Assembly: GCA_035471925.1 (NCBI GenBank)
Contig: DATIPO010000232.1
Location: 1-60,975 of the forward strand
From: JANQFM01 sp035471925
GTDB taxonomy: Bacteria; Acidobacteriota; UBA6911; RPQK01; DATIPO01
Length of the DNA stretch: 60,975 nt
Direction of reading: 5' to 3'
In this document: positions 53,740-60,975 of the stretch, piece by piece
Layout: each line of letters begins with the position of its first letter
Position numbering within the stretch: position 1 is the first letter of the stretch
The notes under the pieces: generated by a model
Told to the model about the DNA's origin: nothing
Database searches by the model: none
What the model saw: only the letters and a program-made list of their open reading frames with translations
Program-made: the position numbers and the translations under genes

Positions 53740-55350
53740 TCAGCCGGCCGTCGGATAATTGGCGGCGAAGGTCTTCCAGCGTGACCATTCCGCAGTCAAT
53801 GCGACCCCGAAAACCGCACCGAACTTCGCCTTGCTCTCCTCGACCGAGTCGAAGACCCAGCTCTGGCTGAAGAACTGAAGTACCTTTTCCATTCCGTGTT
53901 CGTCGATTAAAAAGCGGACGAAGGAGCCCGCCAGTGGATAAGCAGGATAGCTGTTGCCGTTGGAGGTCAACTGCACCCAGCCGAAGGCCTCAAGCATGGA
54001 GTCCAGCGACGGAAGCTGATTCTGGTTGACGATCTGCGCGGCCACCTCGTGAAGAGGCCTCTCCCCCCATACCGGTTGAGGGTCATCCGCCAAAGGGTCG
54101 TCAATGGAATGGGCAACCGCCATTCCCTCGATGAGCAGCGGAATGGCGGGTCCGATGCCGGAATCGGTGAAGATGTGAACCGTCTCATGGCTGTCGAAGG
54201 TTTTGACGCTGTGAAGATTGAGCGAGTAGCCCGGCGCGAAGCCGGTAAACTCAAATCCAGTCAGGCGCTTCATGTGCTGGGGATCCCGGTATTTGAACAT
54301 CTGCAGGCGGCCGGAAGGAGAGAAGCCCAGTTGTTCGGCAAGCCATTCGAACAGGGCGTCCTGCCTCTCGAGGTCCACCGTGTCGCCTTCAGCGTGGTAG
54401 ACGTCGTAATGGTTCCCCTGCAAATGGATGCCGAGCCGATCAGCCTGGGGAATCGGCGTCACCTCTCCTGAGTCTCCCCTCCCTGGGAGAACCGGAAAGA
54501 CTGTCAATACCGGCACTTCTTGGGGAAAGTCGACAGCGGGATCATCGGTCTGGCGCAGCGTAAGAGCGGCCAAGGGCTGATCTGAGGCCACCGTGACCAC
54601 TCCTTCCATCTCCTGCAGACGGGCCACCAGGGCAGGATCCGACCCGTCGTTGAAGAACTCCCAAATGAACTGGCTGAGTGCGGCGCCGAGAGGGATGCTC
54701 AATTCGGTGGAGGCTAGAGCTTCTTGAAAGCCCTTATCCCACACCGTAATAAGCAGGTGTGCGGTGCCCGAGGAACTCCAGGGGTTGACCATGGCCAGCC
54801 CGGTGTCCTGGCTTCCGCGAGAGTCGAGCAGCAGGCTGAACTCGGTGAGGGGCCGGGGAGCGGGGACTCCCACCTGGGTCAAAAGCGCCCCGGATTCCGC
54901 GTCCAAGCGCGACAGTACGACGGTTCCTCCCGGGGCATCGGCCTCCTCGCCGCCGGAAGCGCCGCCCAGGCTGCGCACGGCGACCACGACATAACCGGTC
55001 CCAAGCGCCTGTGATGGGTTACCGGAGCCGGAGAACATCGCTCCCCGCGCCAGCGAGGCCTCGTACATGAATGGGGAGCCTTGAGGGAATTCCAGTGCCC
55101 AAGGCGAGCCGGAACGGGTGAAGGCATTGAAGCGAACGGTCGCATTATGCCCAGGACTGGCGACGACGAATTCAGTCTCGAATATGATGCCTCCTCCCTG
55201 GCCGTTTACAACCAGTGGAAAATACAGATACTGCTCTTCAACCTGCTCAGGAGTTTGGCCTCCCGCAACGACGGTCGGGGCGTGTGGGCCGAGCAGCGAG
55301 AGCAGCGCAACGACCGTGGACCACACAACAAGCAGCTTGGAATTCGACAT
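53740..55350 (-). CDS. Exported FP-GGG module fused to gluzincin-like metalloprotease
   Basis: 536 residues from the ATG at 55350 (MSNSKLLVVWSTVVALLSLL), with GGAGGTG 3 nt upstream; the longer frame is rejected. After the signal peptide comes LYFPLVVNGQGGG..., then GTGYVVV, DTGLAMVNPW, LSQFIWEFF and LAALTLRQTDD, the same landmarks as in 26809 and 55773. Residues about 325-536 hold SHETVHIF (HExxH), then IEGMAVAHS, where gluzincins place the Glu ligand, and helices with YPLAGSFVRFLIDEHG, typical of peptidase-MA-like domains. A secreted zinc protease is likely. It is divergent from the EndoG-like gene. Confidence 0.82.
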   Translation of the reverse strand: MSNSKLLVVWSTVVALLSLLGPHAPTVVAGGQTPEQVEEQYLYFPLVVNGQGGGIIFETEFVVASPGHNATVRFNAFTRSGSPWALEFPQGSPFMYEASLARGAMFSGSGNPSQALGTGYVVVAVRSLGGASGGEEADAPGGTVVLSRLDAESGALLTQVGVPAPRPLTEFSLLLDSRGSQDTGLAMVNPWSSSGTAHLLITVWDKGFQEALASTELSIPLGAALSQFIWEFFNDGSDPALVARLQEMEGVVTVASDQPLAALTLRQTDDPAVDFPQEVPVLTVFPVLPGRGDSGEVTPIPQADRLGIHLQGNHYDVYHAEGDTVDLERQDALFEWLAEQLGFSPSGRLQMFKYRDPQHMKRLTGFEFTGFAPGYSLNLHSVKTFDSHETVHIFTDSGIGPAIPLLIEGMAVAHSIDDPLADDPQPVWGERPLHEVAAQIVNQNQLPSLDSMLEAFGWVQLTSNGNSYPAYPLAGSFVRFLIDEHGMEKVLQFFSQSWVFDSVEESKAKFGAVFGVALTAEWSRWKTFAANYPTAG

Positions 55351-55772
55351 GCACACCTCCGGATACGGGGCGATTTGCCCACAATCAGGGCCAATTGATC
55401 CACCTTCGCGGACCCATCGTGCCAAGAGGGCATAGACGGAGGAGAGGCAGTCGCCCAATCCTGGCGAGCCCTCCAGGCTGCGACAGTCTTTTATCAGTCC
55501 GGCAGGCCCTGCCGTTGAACCCAATAAAGCAGCAATATTCATGCCACGCCTTGCCCCCTCTGGCGGAGTGTCCCTCTCGCAGCCAGAGCCGGAGCGACTT
55601 TGGGACGGTCCTTTGCTTCTTTCATCACCTTCAATCAGTTAAACTTAGATCAATCGTGAGTACTCTCTTGCTCGCTGCAAAAATCTAGGAAGTGGGCCTT
55701 TCTCTCCCACCTCAACGAGCTGAACCTCCTGTCCCAGCACGTCCCTTCGCCTCACGATTCTGGAGGTGTGCC
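55351..55772. other. Divergent promoter region between two FP-module genes
   Basis: This region separates the gluzincin-like and nuclease-like genes. Both starts have near-identical GGAGGTGTG-C leader ends (GGAGGTGTGC-ATG and GGAGGTGTGCC-ATG). No gene was recognised inside. Confidence 0.45.
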
Positions 55773-57212
55773 ATGAGAATTCTCCGCAGACTTATTCTCT
55801 TCCTGGTGGTTTTGGCTGCGTTGTCCAACGTCGTCGAGGCCAAAAAGCTGATCTTTCCTCATTACGGCGATGGTGGCGGACTGAGGATGTTTTTCTCGGT
55901 CACCAACGCCTCGCAACAAAGGGCAACGGGGGCCATCCGTTTCTTCGCACCGGACGGGACGCCCCGAAGCCTGCCGGGAATCGGCTCGGCGGTGGTCAGC
56001 TTGGACCTGGAAGCCAAACAGACCGTGCAGCTTTCCAGCGACGGCAGCTCCGACCCACTGGTCACCGGGTACGTCGAGATCGAGGTCAACCAGAGTGCCG
56101 TTTCGGCCCTTTCCATATTCAAGATGGCGGGAGGCTTGGAGGCCAGCGTTCTGCCGGTCGAGTTGGGCAGGCGCTTCTCTCTTTTCGTGGAGCGCGACGG
56201 ACTGCTTGACAGCGGGGTCGCTCTCCTTCGAAGTCGTGCTGACCCAGTGACGACGCGGCTCTACAGCCTGTCGGGAGAGATGGTGAGCCAAGCCGTGGTC
56301 GACTTCGCCGGCAGCGATCTCCAAGTGGCGCGCAATGTGGGAGAGCTCTTCATGGGTCTCTCCGAGGACTTCGCCGGACACCTGGAACTGGAATGCGGCT
56401 GCGGCATCGCCCCGCTCGGGCTGAGGTTTGGCGCCAGCGTGCTTTCCACCATTGCGGTGTCCGACCTTTCGGGTCTGGATCAGGCCACGCCCGAGATCCA
56501 CGCCCGCCACTTCCTGTTTGGTGTCCCGTTGGGCACGCCCGAAAGCAACGATTTGATCGTACGGCGCATCTACGCCCTGTCCTCCAACGATGCAACCAAG
56601 TTCCCGGACTGGGTAGCCTACCGGCTCGACCCGGACACGCTCTCCGGGCAGGTGCAGGACACCGACCGCAACTTCCGGTCCGATCCTCACCTGGACGAAG
56701 ACGAGACGCTGGAGCCTGACGACTATACGGGCGCCAACGCGGCATTGGGAACAGATCGGGGCCACTTGGCCCCTTTGGCCTCCTTCGAAACTACGCTGGA
56801 TTGGAGCGAAACCAACTATCTCTCCAACATCGTGCCCATGAATTCCAGCCTCAACCGGGGAAAGTGGGGCGTGCTGGAAGGGGACGAGCGGGAGCTCGTG
56901 GAAGATTCCCAAGTCGTCATCTACGTTGTTGCCGGCCCGCTCTTCGAGGAGCCCTTCGGGACGCTTCCCGGCGCCGACGAACCACATAGGGTCCCTTCAG
57001 GCTTCTGGAAGATCATCGCAACCGGCGAGAGTCCTGAGACCCTCCAGGCCACGGCCTTTCTCTTCGCCCAACAGAATCCCGAAACGCTGATTGAGCGCAT
57101 CGTGAGCGTCGACGAGGTGGAGCAACGCAGCGGCCTCGACTTTTTCTGGGAACTCGACGACGCCCTGGAAACGATCCTGGAGTCGGTGCCGGGCGATTGG
57201 CCGCTGAACTGA
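55773..57212 (+). CDS. Exported FP-GGG module fused to EndoG-like DRGH nuclease
   Basis: 479 residues from the ATG at 55773 (MRILRRLILFLVVLAALSNV), preceded by GGAGGTG. The mature start is KKLIFPHYGDGGGLRMFFSV. The FP module (about 25-250) shows VTGYVEIE, LDSGVALL, VARNVGELFMG and FAGHLELE. From about 265 on it is a ββα-metal DNA/RNA non-specific endonuclease: DRGHLAPLASF with the catalytic His, then YLSNIVPMNSSLNRGKW, where the Asn binds Mg2+, and a downstream YVVAGPLFEE. It is probably a secreted nuclease. It is 422 nt from the divergent protease gene. Confidence 0.88.
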   Translation: MRILRRLILFLVVLAALSNVVEAKKLIFPHYGDGGGLRMFFSVTNASQQRATGAIRFFAPDGTPRSLPGIGSAVVSLDLEAKQTVQLSSDGSSDPLVTGYVEIEVNQSAVSALSIFKMAGGLEASVLPVELGRRFSLFVERDGLLDSGVALLRSRADPVTTRLYSLSGEMVSQAVVDFAGSDLQVARNVGELFMGLSEDFAGHLELECGCGIAPLGLRFGASVLSTIAVSDLSGLDQATPEIHARHFLFGVPLGTPESNDLIVRRIYALSSNDATKFPDWVAYRLDPDTLSGQVQDTDRNFRSDPHLDEDETLEPDDYTGANAALGTDRGHLAPLASFETTLDWSETNYLSNIVPMNSSLNRGKWGVLEGDERELVEDSQVVIYVVAGPLFEEPFGTLPGADEPHRVPSGFWKIIATGESPETLQATAFLFAQQNPETLIERIVSVDEVEQRSGLDFFWELDDALETILESVPGDWPLN

Positions 57213-57248
57213 ATAAACCTTTGCGCCTGCTCTTCCGTTGACGTGGGC

Positions 57249-57965
57249 ATGAAGACAAGAATGAGATTCCGTCATCAGGTAGTTCTCGGTTCGTTTCTGC
57301 TCATGGCCCTTGTCGCCGCGTCCTCGATGCCTGCGGCAGCCATGGCTGATGATAACCGGACCTACTGGATTGCCGCCGGAGATGACCCGGTATTACAGGT
57401 GCGCAATGCGCTGGGACGCTTTGAGATCACCAAGCGGGGACGCCGCGTTACGGTAAGGCTGGATGGGAAGCGCCTTCCCTCCGGCGACATCCGCCGAAGC
57501 GGCCGGGTCTATCAAGTCCTCGACGCTTCTGACCGGACCATCTTGCTTTTCGGCGTCTTCTCGGGACCCGGCGATGGCCAAGTCGTCTATTCGCCCCATC
57601 TCGACCCTCATGCCTTGCAGGGGCGCACGGGCCTCGACATCGAGGAGAAAGAGTATCCCGAATTGCGCGACGTGCTGCCCGACTGGGTGCCCGACCAACT
57701 CGTTAGCGTCCGCAAAGTTGCCTTAGGCAGCGCCTCGGCCCGTGCCGGCCTGCACGAGGGACAGTTGCTCCTCTCCTGCAACGGCCAAGCCATCAGCGGC
57801 GAGGCGTCGCTTTACGGCTGTTTCAGTCAAAGCGCGAGTCAACTCGACCTCGAAGTTTTCGACGCAGGTACCTCCAGGACCCTAAGGGTCTCCTTGCCGC
57901 CGCCCTCCGACTGGATCGCCCCCGAACAGGCCGAGCGGATCTTTGCCCAGGTGCTGGGCCGTTGA
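57249..57965 (+). CDS. Exported PDZ-domain protein
   Basis: 238 residues. The start is uncertain: ATGs at 57249 and 57261 and a GTG at 57243. A signal peptide (VVLGSFLLMALVAASSMPAA) precedes a small N-terminal domain. A PDZ-like domain lies at about 150-225: VSVRKVALGSASARAGLHEG, then QLLLSCNGQAISGEASLYGC. It starts 36 nt after the EndoG-like gene and is likely co-transcribed. PDZ domains bind C-termini of exported proteins; no protease is fused to it. Confidence 0.8.
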   Translation: MKTRMRFRHQVVLGSFLLMALVAASSMPAAAMADDNRTYWIAAGDDPVLQVRNALGRFEITKRGRRVTVRLDGKRLPSGDIRRSGRVYQVLDASDRTILLFGVFSGPGDGQVVYSPHLDPHALQGRTGLDIEEKEYPELRDVLPDWVPDQLVSVRKVALGSASARAGLHEGQLLLSCNGQAISGEASLYGCFSQSASQLDLEVFDAGTSRTLRVSLPPPSDWIAPEQAERIFAQVLGR

Positions 57966-58026
57966 AAGCGGGTTTGCGGGTCTTTGAGGGCCCACAGCGC
58001 CAGGCGGGGTTAGTGTTTCGATGAGG

Positions 58027-59739
58027 CTAGGGCAGGCCGTGGATCCAGCCGGCGATGAAGTGGGGGAGGCCGCCGGTGAATTCCTTCTCTAGTCCGCTGT
58101 ATTCGGTGGGAGATCCGGTGTCGGATTTTTGAAAGAGGTGGTTGGCGTCGGGGATGATCTTGAAGGTGGCGTTGGAGTTGCCGGCCCGTTCCAGCGCGGA
58201 TTTCATCGGCGGGAGATTCTGGTCCGGCGGTACTTGAAGGTCGTTTTCGCCGAAGATGGCCAAGACGGGCGTGTCATCCAGTTTCTCCAGTGAGGGAATG
58301 GGGTCGTGGGCGATGAGTTCGCGCAGCCACTTGGAGCGGGAGGCCCGGACTTGGCGCTCGACCATGGACTCGATGAAAGCCTCCTTGTCGGTGATGGAGC
58401 GGCGTTGATCGGCTGGAATCCTGTCCCAGTTCTGCTCGATGGCTTGGCGCAGGCGCTGGCGGACCTCATCCCAGCCTTCATCGTTGACGGCGGCGTCGAG
58501 CATCATCCTCTGCAGTTCCTGGTTCTGGGCCGCGGTTTCATCGTCGACTCCTGCCGCGGCGCGGATGCGGTTGGCCTGTTCGATAATCAGTTCGCGTCCT
58601 CCCACGCCGGTTCCTGACAGAAGTACGATGAAGTCGACTTGGCTCGCCCCCGCCGAGGCTTTCCCAGCAGCGTTGGCCTCGTCCGCTTCGGTTTTCGGGG
58701 ACGGCTGGCCGGCTTCTTCTGCCGCTGCCCCTGGGCCGGCCTCGGACTTGGCCAGGTTGGCGGCGAAGGGGGCCACGATGCCGCCTTCGCTGTGTCCGAT
58801 AAGTCCTACGTGCCGGGGATCGACCGCGGGACGGGTGCGCAGGTGGCGGACGGCGGCTAGAGCGTCCCGGGCGAAGTCGGGAATGGCGGACTGATTGAGG
58901 TCGCCGGTCGAACCTCCAACGCCCCGGTCATCGCAACGCAGGACGATGACATCGTGACGAGCCAGTTGGTCGGCCAGGCGGGAGAAGACCGGAAATCCGA
59001 AAACGGTTTCATTGCGGTCTTGGGGTCCGCTGCCGGTGATCAGGTAAACAGCCGGGAAGGGGCCGTCCCCGTGGGGACAGGTATAGGTGCAGGCCAGCTT
59101 GACCTCTCCGGCATCAAGAGTGAAGTCCTCTTCGTCGTAGGGTGCCGGGCGGGTCTCAGCATCCATGGCGCTCCCGGCTGCCCCGCCGTTGACTTCTTCG
59201 CCGGAAGAGGAATGGCTTTCGGCCCCAGAAGTTGCTGCACTCGCGGGTTGGCCGGAAGCAGCACTGCTTCCCGCGCTCGATTCCGTTCCTGAAGACGCAT
59301 TGGCCTCAGCACGATTCGTTTCGCTGGAGGCGGCTGCGTCTCTCGAGCCCGCCTCCTGGGGTTGCTTGGAATCCGAATCGGCGCGGGACATCTGGAAGGT
59401 GCCCTCGATGCCGGCTTGGGTGAAGGCGCCGGTGACGGATTCGCCCTCCAGCGTGCCGTCCCAAACGGCCACTCCGGGGCCGGCTTGCAGTTCGAAGTGA
59501 ACCTTGGGGGCCTCTGCGGAGACGTTCTTGAGGGGCAGTCCGCTGACGCCCTGGATGTCGATCTTGCCGATCCAGGCCCCTTCGGAGTTTTTGTTGAGTT
59601 GGACGGTGAACGGCAGGTGCTGTCCGGCTACGTCCACCGCGCCGCTCCACTTGCCCGAAAGATCTTGGGCCACCAGACGGGACAGTCCCGCGATGAGCAT
59701 GACCAGAAAAAACAGAAACAGCAGGCGTCGCATCGTCAT
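58027..59739 (-). CDS. Exported alpha/beta hydrolase
   Basis: 570 residues. A signal peptide (RRLLFLFFLVMLIAGLSRLV) is followed by a beta domain (about 25-125) related to small lipocalin-like sequences before such hydrolases. A low-complexity Ala/Ser/Glu segment spans about 128-190. The hydrolase core has GSGPQDRNE (oxyanion region), the nucleophile elbow IGHSEGG, and late His in DANHLF, with Asp in IFGENDLQVP. This resembles serine peptidases/esterases of the YqiA/S9-like group; the substrate is unknown. The ATG overlaps the upstream YbjQ stop by 4 nt. Confidence 0.88.
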   Translation of the reverse strand: MTMRRLLFLFFLVMLIAGLSRLVAQDLSGKWSGAVDVAGQHLPFTVQLNKNSEGAWIGKIDIQGVSGLPLKNVSAEAPKVHFELQAGPGVAVWDGTLEGESVTGAFTQAGIEGTFQMSRADSDSKQPQEAGSRDAAASSETNRAEANASSGTESSAGSSAASGQPASAATSGAESHSSSGEEVNGGAAGSAMDAETRPAPYDEEDFTLDAGEVKLACTYTCPHGDGPFPAVYLITGSGPQDRNETVFGFPVFSRLADQLARHDVIVLRCDDRGVGGSTGDLNQSAIPDFARDALAAVRHLRTRPAVDPRHVGLIGHSEGGIVAPFAANLAKSEAGPGAAAEEAGQPSPKTEADEANAAGKASAGASQVDFIVLLSGTGVGGRELIIEQANRIRAAAGVDDETAAQNQELQRMMLDAAVNDEGWDEVRQRLRQAIEQNWDRIPADQRRSITDKEAFIESMVERQVRASRSKWLRELIAHDPIPSLEKLDDTPVLAIFGENDLQVPPDQNLPPMKSALERAGNSNATFKIIPDANHLFQKSDTGSPTEYSGLEKEFTGGLPHFIAGWIHGLP

Positions 59740-60062
59740 TCCTCCTCGGGTTCCAGCACGACGGCGTTGCCGAAGGCTAAGATTTCAGCGGCCCCTCCCA
59801 TCAGATAGGAAGTGGTGAAGCGCACGTCGGTGACGGCGTTGGCGCCCAGTCCTTCGGCTTCGGCCGTCATGCGGTCGATGGACTGCTCGCGCGACTCGGC
59901 CATGATCTTGGTGTATTCCTCGATCTCGCCTCCAATGAGGCTCTTGAGGCCGGCCAGGATGTCGCGTCCCAAGTGGCGGGCGCGGATGGTGTTTCCGCGC
60001 ACCAGGCCCAGAGTCTGGTTGACTCGGTGCCCGGCGACTTTTGCTGCGGGTGTGACAATCAT
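59736..60062 (-). CDS. YbjQ/DUF74 family protein
   Basis: 108 residues with the complete YbjQ pattern: NQTLGLVRGNTIRARHLGRD, IGGEIEEYTKIMAESREQSI, and GANAVTDVRFTTSYLMGGAA. The family forms a pentameric barrel of unknown role, sometimes called a heavy-metal-binding domain. AAGGAG precedes the ATG. The TGA overlaps the hydrolase ATG. Confidence 0.93.
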   Translation of the reverse strand: MIVTPAAKVAGHRVNQTLGLVRGNTIRARHLGRDILAGLKSLIGGEIEEYTKIMAESREQSIDRMTAEAEGLGANAVTDVRFTTSYLMGGAAEILAFGNAVVLEPEEE

Positions 60063-60124
60063 TTGAGTATCTCCTTCTTTATGTTTACGGGTGCCCAGCA
60101 GAGAGGCCAGTCATCGACGCCGAC

Positions 60125-60595
60125 TCATCGCTGCAGATCCTTGTAGGGATCGCGGCGGCGCAGGAAGAGCTTCTCGCGCAGGACCGAGAAGATCAAAATG
60201 GCTCCTCCGATTCCCAGGCAGAAGACGGCCACCTGCAGGAACCAAGGCATATCGCTGGCGCCCCATAGGTTCAGCGCTGCTTTCCACAGGCCGTAGGTGG
60301 TGACGATTACGGCTCCGATGGAGAGCAGGATCCAGGCGATGCCGCGTTCGAATCGGTTATAGACTTGGTGCCAATAGGCGTCCCAGACTTCCTGGGGCGG
60401 TTTCTTGATATCCATCATGGCGGTCACCTCTTTGGTTTTCTTTAGGCGCTCATATTCGGTCTTGACGGACGGATTGCTTTCCAGCAGCGCTTGCCACTCG
60501 GACACTTGGCTGCGGTCAAGTTCTCCGTCCAGCGCGGCCATCATGAGGCGCTGGATGCGTTCGTCTTGGCGGGGAATGCGTTCACTCATCGCCAT
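60125..60595 (-). CDS. Membrane protein, probable anti-sigma factor
   Basis: 156 residues. The N-terminal 60 residues resemble a finger-less anti-sigma domain (DERIQRLMMAALDGELDRSQ, then SEWQALLESNPSVKTEYERL). Two TMs follow (AWILLSIGAVIVTTYGLW and FLQVAVFCLGIGGAILIFSV). It overlaps the sigma gene upstream by 10 nt, a common arrangement for regulator pairs. Confidence 0.8.
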   Translation of the reverse strand: MAMSERIPRQDERIQRLMMAALDGELDRSQVSEWQALLESNPSVKTEYERLKKTKEVTAMMDIKKPPQEVWDAYWHQVYNRFERGIAWILLSIGAVIVTTYGLWKAALNLWGASDMPWFLQVAVFCLGIGGAILIFSVLREKLFLRRRDPYKDLQR

Positions 60596-60975
60596 TCCTC
60601 CAGTTGGTTGGCCAGGCGCCGACGGGCGCTGTAGAGACGCGACATGACCGTCCCCATGGGGATGCCCGCCAGTTGGGCGATGTCCTTGTAGCGCAGGTCC
60701 TCGAACTCTTTGAGGACGAAGACCTCGCGCTCGTGGGGAGGCAGTTGGTCAATGGCTTCCTCAAGCTTGCGGCGCAGCTCGCCGCGGACGGCTTCCCGGT
60801 CGGGACGCGGCAGGCGTCCGCTTAAGCCGTCCACCAGCCAGCTCTGCTGTTCTTGCAGCTTCTGGCGATGGCGACGCCGGTCGCGCACGAAGTTGAAGCA
60901 CAGCCGCCGCAGAATCTGGTAGTACCAAGGATAAAAAGGGCGCGAGGGATCGAGCTTGCGGCGGGCCCGGTAGGC
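60586..60975 (-). CDS. ECF sigma factor, 5' end beyond window
   Basis: 130 codons are visible, open to the window edge. Region 2.4-like sequence (FYPWYYQILRRLCFNFVRDR) is followed by region 4: LPPHEREVFVLKEFEDLRYK, then DIAQLAGIPMGTVMSRLYSA and RRRLANQL. An apparent start at 60888 is only an internal GTG in region 2. It overlaps its probable anti-sigma gene by 10 nt. Confidence 0.92.
   Translation of the reverse strand, partial: AYRARRKLDPSRPFYPWYYQILRRLCFNFVRDRRRHRQKLQEQQSWLVDGLSGRLPRPDREAVRGELRRKLEEAIDQLPPHEREVFVLKEFEDLRYKDIAQLAGIPMGTVMSRLYSARRRLANQLEEWR

Noticed and set aside
55752..56987. 411-codon minus-strand frame
   Set aside because: Antisense to the EndoG-like gene, which has a signal peptide, a ribosome site and catalytic motifs.

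Overview
The window looks like chromosomal DNA from a G+C-rich member of the Acidobacteriota. This is inferred from family content, not from a marker gene. The signs are a full-length ADOP-type duplicated MacB/FtsX permease and a relic of a second one, a PadR regulator, a Ser/Thr kinase fused to TPRs, DUF4097 and DUF305 proteins, many large exported proteins, and ECF sigma factors paired with small membrane proteins. No rRNA genes or CRISPR arrays were seen. Two tRNAs are present, Asn(GTT) and Ile(GAT).

Layout. 1-14 kb: an LRR protein cut by the window edge, a DUF305/LVIVD exported protein, the ADOP permease, an ornithine-cyclodeaminase-like enzyme, divergent chrA/chrB chromate genes with an operator-like palindrome, a P450 with an exported partner gene, and a CNNM/CBS membrane protein. 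14.1-14.9 kb: a DUF4160/DUF2442 pair. 15.0-26.6 kb: an island of about 11 kb flanked by direct repeats. Each repeat holds a four-helix-bundle (S23/bAvd-like) gene, a palindromic block and the 3' half of tRNA-Asn. The island carries a nuclease-like/TPR protein, an SMC-like ATPase whose 3' end is inverted, an integrase relic, a TPR lipoprotein, a large exported protein with an M15-peptidase-like end, and a glycosylase-like protein. 26.7-45.2 kb: mostly housekeeping, with an exported protein, Hsp20, a trkH-trkA-HAMP operon, GlsB, ppc, DUF4097, a sigma factor followed by an anti-sigma/M48 protease fusion, vapBC, thrB-thrC, tRNA-Ile and a covalent-flavin oxidoreductase. 45.5-51 kb: two orphan pilins, an ECF sigma cluster, PadR, an exported protein, and fused fragments of a HTH gene and an ADOP permease. 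51-61 kb: the kinase, two divergent exported enzymes (a gluzincin-like protease and an EndoG-like nuclease), a PDZ protein, an alpha/beta hydrolase, a YbjQ protein, and an anti-sigma/ECF sigma pair running off the end.

The most interesting signals are four. (1) A recurring exported module opening with an L-x-FP...G-G-G signature occurs in at least four proteins, joined to different partners: LRRs, a zinc-protease-like domain, a DRGH nuclease and an unassigned domain. (2) A single polypeptide carries a cytoplasmic zf-HC2 anti-sigma finger, one membrane segment and a periplasmic HExxH M48-like protease, directly downstream of its likely sigma factor. (3) The tRNA-Asn island has duplicated S23/palindrome flanks. 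(4) The ATPase in that island appears to have had its C-terminal coding segment flipped.
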